NCBI RefSeq assembly: GCF_900105805.1 | Contig: NZ_LT629788.1 | Location: 2,914,001 to 2,978,000 of the forward strand | DNA: 64,000 bases | Source: Pseudomonas moraviensis | GTDB taxonomy: Bacteria; Pseudomonadota; Gammaproteobacteria; Pseudomonadales; Pseudomonadaceae | Direction of reading: 5' to 3' | In this document: positions 42,746-51,200 of the stretch, one piece after another | How positions within the stretch are numbered: the stretch's first letter is position 1 | How the letters are laid out: the number at the start of each line of letters is the position of its first letter | Translations under genes and position numbers: made by a program | Notes under the pieces: generated by a model | Seen by the model: the letters and a program-made list of their open reading frames with translations, nothing else | Databases searched by the model: none | What the model was told of the DNA's origin: nothing

Positions 42746-43708
42746 TCAGGTGAGACTGTCGTTAATCACCAACACCAACTTGCCCGCCACCGTATTGCTC
42801 GCCAGCTCGGCGAACGCCGCTTCGGCATCCTTCACCGCAAACGCTTTGGCCAATTGCGCACGCAAGCGGCCCTCGGCGAACAGCGGCCATACATGCTGGC
42901 CCAGATCACTGAGCAGATCGGCCTTGAACTGATCGTCACGGCTGCGCAATGTCGATCCGAGCAGTTGCACGCGCTTGGCCAGCATCTGGGCCAGATCCAG
43001 TTTTGCCTCGCGGCCGCCCATCAAGCCGATCAACACCCAACGTCCGTCCAGCGCTATCAGTTTGAGGTTCAACGCCGAATAATTGCCGCCCACCGGATCG
43101 AGAATCACGTCGAATGGCCCGAAGTCGCGCAGGCCCTCGATATCATCGGTGCGCACCACGCCGCCCTGAGCCCCCAGTGCTTCGCAGTAAGCCAGGCGTT
43201 CGGCGGTACCGACGCTGACCCAGCACGGGTTACCAAACGCTTTGCACAGCTGAATGGCCGCTGAACCGATTCCACTTGCGCCGGCGTGCAGGAGAATTTT
43301 CTCACCGGGTTTCAGCGCTGCAAGTTGAAACACATTCAGCCAGACGGTGGCGTAGACCTCGGGCAATGCCGCTGCCTCGATCAGCGAAACACCTTCAGGG
43401 ACCGGCAATACATGCCGTCCGTCGACGACCACTTCTTCGGCCATGCCGCCCCCGGCCAGCAAGGCGCAGACCCGATCGCCGACCTGCCAGGCCGAGCCCG
43501 CGCCGACCTCGCTGATCACGCCCGAGCACTCAAGACCGAGCACCTGGCTGGCCCCGGGCGGCGGCGGATAAAGCCCTGCCTTCTGTAATAAATCGGCGCG
43601 ATTGAGGCCGGCTGCCGCCACACGGATGCGGACTTGTCCTACATCACATGTAGGACTCGGCTCTTCAACCCATGCCACTTGACCTTCAACGCCTTGCAAT
43701 GCCTTCAC
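42746..43708 (-). CDS. NAD(P)H-dependent quinone oxidoreductase (zeta-crystallin/PIG3 type)
   Basis: 320-residue medium-chain reductase. The N-terminal GroES-like half has GLNRADLLQKAGLYPPPPGAS, the PIG3 signature; the nucleotide fold has LLHAGASGIGSAAIQLCKAFG and later DVILDPVGGNY. No zinc-binding Cys set, as expected for quinone reductases. Start is GTG at 43708. Divergent from prc. A 9-bp inverted repeat sits inside the coding region near residues 18-24. Confidence 0.9.
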   Translation of the reverse strand: MKALQGVEGQVAWVEEPSPTCDVGQVRIRVAAAGLNRADLLQKAGLYPPPPGASQVLGLECSGVISEVGAGSAWQVGDRVCALLAGGGMAEEVVVDGRHVLPVPEGVSLIEAAALPEVYATVWLNVFQLAALKPGEKILLHAGASGIGSAAIQLCKAFGNPCWVSVGTAERLAYCEALGAQGGVVRTDDIEGLRDFGPFDVILDPVGGNYSALNLKLIALDGRWVLIGLMGGREAKLDLAQMLAKRVQLLGSTLRSRDDQFKADLLSDLGQHVWPLFAEGRLRAQLAKAFAVKDAEAAFAELASNTVAGKLVLVINDSLT

Positions 43709-43734
43709 AGTGCCTCCATAGTGAGTCTGGACTG

Positions 43735-43762
43735 AGCCCGAAGCTGTAGCGCCGGGCTTTTT
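43735..43762 (+). terminator. Terminator-like hairpin in the prc leader
   Basis: AGCCCG - 12-base loop - CGGGCT followed by TTTTT. It lies between two divergent genes, 52 bases before the prc start, where no plus-strand gene ends. It could be an attenuator or a relic. Confidence 0.45.
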
Positions 43763-43813
43763 GCATTATGCGACCGGCTCTCAAAGAACCGGCGACTTCA
43801 AAGACGGCCTAAT

Positions 43814-45931
43814 ATGCGTTATCAATTGTCCCCGCGTCGAATCAGCATGAAGCATCTGCTCCCCAGCACCGCCCTCGCTCTTTTCATCGGTATCGGTCTG
43901 TTGCCGGTGTCGGGCACCACATTCGCAGCCAACAGCTGGGACAAGTTGCAGCCTGATCGCGATGAAGTCATCGCCAGCCTGAACGTCGTCGAGTTGCTCA
44001 AGCGTCACCACTACAGCAAGCCGCCGCTCGATGATGCGCGCTCGGTGATCATCTACGACAGCTACATCAAGCTGCTCGACCCGTCCCGCAGCTATTTCAT
44101 GGCCAGCGACATTGCCGAATTCGACAAGTGGAAAACCCAGTTCGACGATTTCCTCAAAAGCGGCGACCTCAACGCCGGGTTCACCATCTACAAGCGCTAC
44201 CTGGACCGCGTCAAGGCGCGTCTGGACTTCGCCCTTGCCGAGCTGAACAAGGGCGTCGACAAGATCGACTTCAATACCAAGGAGACCTTGCTGATCGATC
44301 GCAAGGACGCGCCTTGGCTCAAGTCCACCGCAGAACTCGACGACCTGTGGCGCAAACGCGTCAAGGATGAAGTGCTGCGCCAGAAGATTGCCGGCAAAGA
44401 GCCGAAGCAGATCCAGGAAACCCTGACCAAGCGCTACAAGAACCAGCTGGCGCGCCTCGACCAGACCCGTGCCGAGGACATCTTCCAGGCGTACATCAAC
44501 ACCTTCGCCATGTCCTACGATCCGCACACCAACTATCTGTCGCCGGATAACGCGGAAAACTTCGACATCAACATGAGCCTGTCCCTCGAGGGCATCGGTG
44601 CCGTGTTGCAGAGCGACAACGATCAAGTCAAAGTCGTACGTCTGGTACCGGCAGGCCCGGCGGACAAGACCAAGCAGGTCGCTCCGGCAGACAAGATCAT
44701 CGGCGTTGCGCAGGGCAACAAGGAAATGGTCGACGTCGTCGGCTGGCGTCTGGACGAAGTGGTCAAATTGATTCGCGGTCCGAAAGGCACCGTGGTGCGT
44801 CTGGAAGTCATCCCGGCGAGCAATGCGCCGAATGACCAGACCACCAAGATCGTGCCGATCACCCGTGAAGCGGTGAAGCTCGAAGACCAGGCCGTGAAAA
44901 AGTCGATCCTCAGCCTGAAACAGGACGGCAAGGATTACAAACTCGGCGTGATCGAGATCCCGGCTTTCTACCTCGACTTCAAGGCGTTCCGTGCCGGCGA
45001 TCCGGATTACAAGAGCACCACTCGCGACGTCAAGAAGCTGCTCACCGAGTTGCAGAAAGACAAAGTCGACGGCGTGGTCATCGACCTGCGCAACAACGGC
45101 GGCGGCTCCCTGCAGGAAGCCACCGAGCTGACCAGCCTGTTCATCGACAAAGGCCCGACCGTACTCGTGCGTAACGCCGATGGCCGCGTCGACGTGCTTG
45201 AAGACGAAAACCCGGGTGCGTTCTACAAAGGCCCGATGGCACTGCTGGTCAACCGCCTGTCCGCCTCGGCTTCGGAGATCTTCGCCGGCGCCATGCAGGA
45301 CTACCATCGTGCATTGATCATCGGCGGCCAGACCTTCGGCAAAGGCACCGTGCAGACCATTCAGCCGCTGAACCATGGCGAACTGAAACTGACCCTGGCC
45401 AAGTTCTACCGCGTCTCCGGGCAGAGCACCCAGCATCAGGGCGTGCTGCCGGACATCGACTATCCGTCGCTGATCGACACCAAGGAAATCGGCGAAAGCG
45501 CCCTGCCCGAGGCCATGCCGTGGGACACCATCCGCGCGGCGATCAAACCGGCCGCCGATCCGTTCAAACCGTTCCTCGCCCAGCTGAAGTCCGAGCATGA
45601 CGCGCGCACCAACAAGGATGCCGAGTTCGTGTTCATTCGCGACAAGCTGGCCCTGGCGCAGAAACTGATGGAAGAAAAAACCGTCAGCCTCAACGAAGCC
45701 GATCGTCGTGCCCAGCACGCCGACATCGACGCCAAGCAGCTGGCAATGGAGAACATCCGTCGCAAGGCCAAAGGCGAAGAGCCGCTCAAAGAGCTGAAGA
45801 AAGAAGACGAAGACGCATTGGCCGCTGCCGAGCCGGACAAGGTCAAGCCGGAAGACGATGCCTACCTGAGCGAAACCGGGCGCGTACTTCTGGATTACCT
45901 GAAACTGAGCAATCAGGTGGCCAAGAAGTAA
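43814..45931 (+). CDS. prc: Tail-specific (C-terminal processing) periplasmic protease Prc
   Basis: 705-residue periplasmic serine protease of the S41 family. A signal peptide covers about residues 13-39 (ending TTFAA-N). The large N-terminal helical region is followed by a PDZ domain (about 250-340) and the catalytic domain. The Ser lies in RLSASASEIF (481-490) and the Lys in TFGKGTVQ (K510). The C-terminal charged helices are typical of E. coli Prc/Tsp. It trims envelope proteins, including lipoprotein-linked regulators. ATG at 43814 is used; an ATG at 43847 (MKHLLPSTALAL) gives a more usual signal peptide and is equally possible. Confidence 0.95.
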   Translation: MRYQLSPRRISMKHLLPSTALALFIGIGLLPVSGTTFAANSWDKLQPDRDEVIASLNVVELLKRHHYSKPPLDDARSVIIYDSYIKLLDPSRSYFMASDIAEFDKWKTQFDDFLKSGDLNAGFTIYKRYLDRVKARLDFALAELNKGVDKIDFNTKETLLIDRKDAPWLKSTAELDDLWRKRVKDEVLRQKIAGKEPKQIQETLTKRYKNQLARLDQTRAEDIFQAYINTFAMSYDPHTNYLSPDNAENFDINMSLSLEGIGAVLQSDNDQVKVVRLVPAGPADKTKQVAPADKIIGVAQGNKEMVDVVGWRLDEVVKLIRGPKGTVVRLEVIPASNAPNDQTTKIVPITREAVKLEDQAVKKSILSLKQDGKDYKLGVIEIPAFYLDFKAFRAGDPDYKSTTRDVKKLLTELQKDKVDGVVIDLRNNGGGSLQEATELTSLFIDKGPTVLVRNADGRVDVLEDENPGAFYKGPMALLVNRLSASASEIFAGAMQDYHRALIIGGQTFGKGTVQTIQPLNHGELKLTLAKFYRVSGQSTQHQGVLPDIDYPSLIDTKEIGESALPEAMPWDTIRAAIKPAADPFKPFLAQLKSEHDARTNKDAEFVFIRDKLALAQKLMEEKTVSLNEADRRAQHADIDAKQLAMENIRRKAKGEEPLKELKKEDEDALAAAEPDKVKPEDDAYLSETGRVLLDYLKLSNQVAKK

Positions 45932-46000
45932 GTGATGGCAATTTAGTGCTGACGATCCTCGGATCGTCATCAAACAGTCATCATTCTGTCGTGCAATAAA

Positions 46001-46033
46001 GGACCGGGAGCAATCGCTCCCGGTCCTTTTTTT
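46001..46033 (+). terminator. Terminator of prc
   Basis: GGACCGGGAGC and GCTCCCGGTCC form an 11-bp perfect stem with a 4-base loop, followed by seven T. A smaller GACGATCC/GGATCGTC hairpin precedes it at 45952. Confidence 0.93.
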
Positions 46034-46049
46034 ATCGCCAGAGACTGCC

Positions 46050-47795
46050 ATGACCACGACCGAACAGCTGAGCGCCTTGAGCTCGATCCTGACTCAAAGC
46101 GGTTTACACAGTCTGTTCCAGCCGATCATCTGCCTCTCCGAACGCCGCATTCTCGGCTACGAAGCCCTCACCCGTGGCCCGTCCAACAGCCCTCTTCACT
46201 CGCCAATTGCCCTGTTCGCCGTAGCCCGGCAGGCTGGTCGCTTGAGCGAACTGGAAATCGCCTGCCGACAAAGCGCCTGCCGCCGCTTCAACGAGCAGCA
46301 GTTGCCGGGCAAACTGTTCCTCAACGTTTCCCCGGAGTCCCTGCTCGAAGCCGCGCACCAACCGGGGCGCACCCTGCAACTGCTGCAGGACTTGGGCATC
46401 GCGCCAAGCCAAGTGGTGATCGAGCTCACCGAGCAGACGCCAATCGATGACTTCCATTTGCTGCAAACCGCTCTGCACCACTACCGGGCGATGGGATTCT
46501 CCATCGCGCTGGATGATTTGGGTGCGGGGTATTCAAGCCTGCGCCTGTGGTCGGAGTTACGTCCGGATTATGTGAAGATCGATCGGCACTTTATCGATGG
46601 CATTCATCAGGATGCGTTGAAAAGAGAGTTTGTCGGTTCAATTCTGCAGATAGCCAAGGCGTCCCGCGCGCAAGTCATTGCCGAGGGTATCGAGCTACCG
46701 GAAGAACTCGCGGTGCTGACTGAAATGGGCGTTGACCTGGTGCAGGGTTACCTGCTCGGCCGTCCGCAGGAACATCCATCCCGCGACGCCCGCGCCATGA
46801 TGCCCAAACACGACAGCAGCGCCGTCGCGCTGAACGACGAAGGCAGCGACCTGAGCGCCCTGCTCAACGACCAGCCCGCCGTGCAGCGTGATACGCCGAC
46901 CGCCACCGTGCTGGAAGCCTTCCGTCGCCAGGCCAACCTCAATTCACTCGCCGTGCTCGACGAACAAGGCCAGCCCTGCGGCATCGTCCATCGCCATTCG
47001 CTTTCCGACGCCCTGCTCAAACCGTTTGCCACCGACCTGTTTGCGCGCAAACCGATCAGCCGCCTGATGAACGATGATTTTCTCGCCGTGGAAATGAGCC
47101 AGTCACTGCAACAAGTCAGCCGCCTGATCACCAGCCGCGCCCGCCAACGCATCGAAGAAGACTTCATCATCACTCTCAACGGCGGCTACCTGGGCCTCGG
47201 CCGGGTGATCGACGTGCTGAAACTGATCACCGAACTGAAAATCCAACAGGCGCGCTACGCCAATCCACTCACCCTGCTGCCGGGCAACGTACCGATCCAG
47301 CAATGCCTCACCCGCCTGCTGCAACAGGCCCGCGAATCGATCATCTGCTACGTGGACATCGACAGCTTCAAACCCTTCAACGACATCTACGGCTACGGCC
47401 GCGGCGACGAAGTCCTGCTCTGCCTCGCCCAATGCCTCAACGAACGCATCGACCCCACCCGCGACTTCGTCGGCCACATCGGCGGCGACGACTTCCTCCT
47501 CGTCCTCGGCCCCGAAGACTGGCGCAAACGCCTCAACCAACTCCTCGACGACTTCCAAAGCCAATGCCGCCGCTTCTACCGCCCCGAGCATCTGGAAGCC
47601 GGCTGCTTCGTTGCACCCAATCGCCAAGGCGTGCGGCAGGAGTTTGAGCTGTTGTCGTTATCGATCGGAGTGGTGCATTTGCGACCTGAAGCTTGCGCAA
47701 CGCTTGATGCCAGCCAGCTAGCGGAGATGGCGTCGCAGGCTAAGCATCATGCGAAGAATGTTTCGGGGTTCAGTGTGCATGTTATCGAAAGCTGA
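46050..47795 (+). CDS. EAL-CBS-GGDEF cyclic-di-GMP phosphodiesterase
   Basis: 581-residue protein. The EAL domain (about 15-250) has its catalytic residues: YEALTRG, NVSPESLL, VIELTEQT, ALDDLGAGYSS, DYVKIDRHF, AEGIE and QGYLLGRP, so phosphodiesterase activity is expected. A CBS pair (about 280-410) follows. The GGDEF domain (about 420-575) has GGDDF in place of GG(D/E)EF and no RxxD inhibitory site, so cyclase activity is doubtful and the domain may be regulatory. No membrane span, hence cytoplasmic. Likely lowers c-di-GMP in response to a nucleotide-type ligand at the CBS pair. Confidence 0.92.
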   Translation: MTTTEQLSALSSILTQSGLHSLFQPIICLSERRILGYEALTRGPSNSPLHSPIALFAVARQAGRLSELEIACRQSACRRFNEQQLPGKLFLNVSPESLLEAAHQPGRTLQLLQDLGIAPSQVVIELTEQTPIDDFHLLQTALHHYRAMGFSIALDDLGAGYSSLRLWSELRPDYVKIDRHFIDGIHQDALKREFVGSILQIAKASRAQVIAEGIELPEELAVLTEMGVDLVQGYLLGRPQEHPSRDARAMMPKHDSSAVALNDEGSDLSALLNDQPAVQRDTPTATVLEAFRRQANLNSLAVLDEQGQPCGIVHRHSLSDALLKPFATDLFARKPISRLMNDDFLAVEMSQSLQQVSRLITSRARQRIEEDFIITLNGGYLGLGRVIDVLKLITELKIQQARYANPLTLLPGNVPIQQCLTRLLQQARESIICYVDIDSFKPFNDIYGYGRGDEVLLCLAQCLNERIDPTRDFVGHIGGDDFLLVLGPEDWRKRLNQLLDDFQSQCRRFYRPEHLEAGCFVAPNRQGVRQEFELLSLSIGVVHLRPEACATLDASQLAEMASQAKHHAKNVSGFSVHVIES

Positions 47796-47859
47796 ACACT
47801 ATGCCTTGGGACGAAGCAATAGTTTTACATGATGGTTAAATGTCGAGACACCCCCATTT

Positions 47860-48279
47860 CTACCATGTCGATCGATCCTCTTCAGATGCTCTCGTAAGAT
47901 CCTGCTCCCAGACCTCCACCGCCAACCTGTAGAGCTCTTGAAAGAAACCCCGGGGGTTTTCTAGGGAATCCCATTCTTCCCGAGGCCAACTTGCAGCCTC
48001 ATACGGGTCGATCTCAAAAAGAAGTTGGAATTCATAATTAGGATCCCTAAGTTTTTCTGCAAGATTTTCAATTAAAGCGAGCTTATGCCTATATGAAAGA
48101 TAGGGAAGATTCAGACAATATTTTCTGATCAATACCTCTCTGTCACGCGCATCATTTGGATTATAAGCGGCAAGCTCCACGCCTTTTGTTTCTTCGCGAT
48201 CATAAACATCAAGCACACCAACAAACCAACTTAAACCAGGTTCAAATTTTTTATTAATGTAAGGGTTTTTCAACATCAT
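47860..48279 (-). CDS. Candidate immunity protein for the RHS toxin
   Basis: 139-residue acidic soluble protein, not recognised by family. It starts inside the stop codon of the RHS gene (ATGA overlap), with GGAGG just upstream; either of two adjacent ATG codons (48279 or 48276) could be used. The DNA is more AT-rich than the RHS body, as is common for exchanged toxin-immunity cassettes. The position directly behind a polymorphic toxin C-terminus is the evidence for the immunity role. Confidence 0.7.
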   Translation of the reverse strand: MMLKNPYINKKFEPGLSWFVGVLDVYDREETKGVELAAYNPNDARDREVLIRKYCLNLPYLSYRHKLALIENLAEKLRDPNYEFQLLFEIDPYEAASWPREEWDSLENPRGFFQELYRLAVEVWEQDLTRASEEDRSTW

Positions 48280-51200
48280 CTCACCTCCGAAGGAAATCCA
48301 GTAAATGGCCTTTGAGTGTTTACATCATCAAACTTAACCTCAAACCAATTTAGGTTCTCATTTAAAATTGGGTTCTGAGCATCCCGCCTGTTTGGCCTAT
48401 ACCCGCGACCGGCCCCAGGCAGCTCCAACCTCACTATTGGATTATTATTATGGTCAAAACCGGTATGTATTATCTGGCCATGTTTATCTCTCGTCATCGC
48501 TTTATTCAACGCGCTCAGATGCATCCGCCAGTTGTGGAACTGCGAGCTTAGATTTCCTCTGGCACGTATTGGGACAATTCCGGTGTGAGGGTCTGCGCCA
48601 TTAATGCCGCGCTGCCTAAGCGCTGGATCAGAAATTTCTGAGCTATGTTTTTTTATAGTGTGCATGTCATAAAGATCTTCATATTCATGCACCCGACGCT
48701 TAGCGTTCTCCTCAGCGACCTCATCAATTCTCGCCCTACGCTCCTGCGCCGTCATTTTCGGCAGTGGCGGCGCCCCCTCTTCGACGACCACGCGACCAGC
48801 CTCGTATCGCATCGGACGTCGCGGCGCTGACGGTGGACAAATGCAACTCAACCCCAACGGATCCACCCACCCCGTCGGATTCGGTACGTACTGGTACTGA
48901 TTCAACCCACCCGCCAGCTTCACCGGATCCGGCGTCAGGTACCGTCCCAACCTCGGGTCGTAATACCGATGGCGGTTGTAGTGCAGGCCGCTTTCAACAT
49001 CGAAGTACTGCCCCTGAAAGCGCAGCGGCTGGTCGAGGTAGTCTTCGCCGGCGAGGGTGACGGCGGCGACTTTGCCGTAGGCGTCGTATTGCGCGGACCA
49101 GACGATTTCGCCGCTGTAGTCGGTGAGTTCCTGCGGGGTGCCGAGGTGGTCGAGTTGGTAGTAGAACGGGCAGGCTTTTTTCGGGCCTTTGCCGTCGAGC
49201 AGCGCCAGTGGGCGAAAGGTGCCGGGTTCGTAGAGGAAGCTGCGGTATTGCGTGGCGCTGCTTTCGGCGACGAGGTGCTCGCCTTGCCAGAAGAACTCGG
49301 TGACGGCTCCGTCGATGGTTTTGCGGATGCGCCGGCCGAAGGCGTCGTATTGGTAAGTGGCGGTCTGGCCGTCGGGGCGGGTCAGGCCGATCAGGCGGTG
49401 CTGGCAGTCGTAGCGGTATTCGGTGACGAGGGTCTGGCCGTGGCCTCGGCGTTCGCGGATCAGGTTGCCGAAGGCGTCGTAGTCGTAGTGGCGATCACCT
49501 TGCATCAGCAGGCGATTGCCTTTGATCTGCGCGGGGCCGGGGCGGTCCTGCATCAGCAGGTTGCCGGCCGGGTCGTGGGCGAAGGATTCGGGCAGTTCGT
49601 CGCGCGAATGGCGAACCCGAATCAATCGGTCGAGGGCGTCGTAGCCGTAGGTGCGCTGGCCGTGGCGGCTGTCGGCAATGTGCTCGAGATTGCCGTTGGC
49701 GCTGTAGGCATAATCGCGGCGGTACAGCGAGGCGCCGCGATGGCCTACGGCGTGGGCAAGTAGTCGGCCCTGATCGTCGTAGGAGTATTCGCTGAGCAGC
49801 AGGCCCTGCTGACGTTGCTGCTCGCGACCGGACTGGTAGACATGGCGCGTGAGCGGCGTGCCGTTGAGGTCGATCGCACTCAGCGCACCGCCCTTGGCGT
49901 AGTGATAATCGAGCTTGCTGTTGTCCGGCAGGCGCAGGCGTTTGAGCTGACCGCAGGCGTCATAGGCGTAACGCAAGGTGCCCCAGCCCTGGTGCTCGGT
50001 GATCAGCCGGTCCTGACGGTCGTACTCGAAGGCCAGCGGATGGTTCTGCCCGTCATCGACGGCAACCAAGCGGCCGAGGCGGTCGTAGTCGTAGCGGACT
50101 TTCATCCCGTCGGGCAGGGTTTTGACGAGCAAACGCCCGGCCTTGTCGCGCTCATACCGGGTGAGCAGACTCAGGCCAAAATCACCAAACTCGGTTTTTT
50201 CCAGCAGGTGGCCATTGAGGTCGTAGGCGTACGCGGTACGCCGCCCATCACAACCGGTCTCCTGTCGGATCAATCCGGTCGGCGTGTAATCCAGGCGGTA
50301 TTTTTCCCCCGACTCGTTTTCGATCTCGGTCAGCAGCAACCGCGCATGGTCATAGCGGTACTGCACGCGGGTGCCGTCGGGGTTGATGCGCCGCGAGACC
50401 AGGTGCAGGTCGTCGTCATATTCGTAGCGGGTGATGCGCCCGAGTTCGTCGCGTTCGGCGGTGATCTGGCCGTAGGCGCCGTAGCTGTAGGCGCGGGTGC
50501 TGCCCGTCGGAGAAGTCGTCAGGATCAGTCGGCCGGCGGCGTCCCACTGCTGACGGCTGACAACACCAAATTCATCCTGGGTGGTAATCCGCCGGCCCAG
50601 CGCATCGTAGGAAAAGCGCCGCACGCCGCCGTCCGGCAGGGTTTCTTCGATGAGCTGGCCGAGCTCGTTCCACACCCAGCGATGGCGGCTGCTGTCGGGG
50701 TAGCGCAGCGACAACAACTGGCCGCGCAGGTTGTAGTAGTAATGGGTGACCTGACCGTCAGGGTCGACCGCTTCGGTGACCGCACCTTCGGCGTTGCGCC
50801 GATAGATCCACACCGCGTCGCCTCGGCAACGCTTGTAGAGAAAACCGTTGCGGTACTCGTAGGACGTTGGCGCCTCGTCCGGCGGAATCAGCGCGATCAG
50901 CCGTCCGACCTCGTCGTAGCGGTATTCGGTGACCGCGCCCAGAGCATCCTGCTCGGCGATCAACCGGCCCTGCTCGTCATAGGCCTTGAGCTGCTCGCCG
51001 CCATCGGCCGCGACCTGACGCACCAGCCGCGCGCGCTCGTCGTGGACGTAGACTTCTTCGGTGCCGTCGACGTAATGCACGGTCACGCTGGCGTCGTCAT
51101 CGTTCCAGACGTAGCGGGTGTTCATCTGCGAGAACGAGGCCCAGTGGCGCACGCAGCGCGCCGCCTTGCCCTCGCGTTGCCACTCCCAGAAAAAGCTCGC

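Noticed and set aside
43781..46057. 758-codon minus-strand open frame opposite prc
   Set aside because: It is the antisense of a clear prc gene. Long antisense frames are common in high-GC coding DNA, and its residues show no domain pattern.
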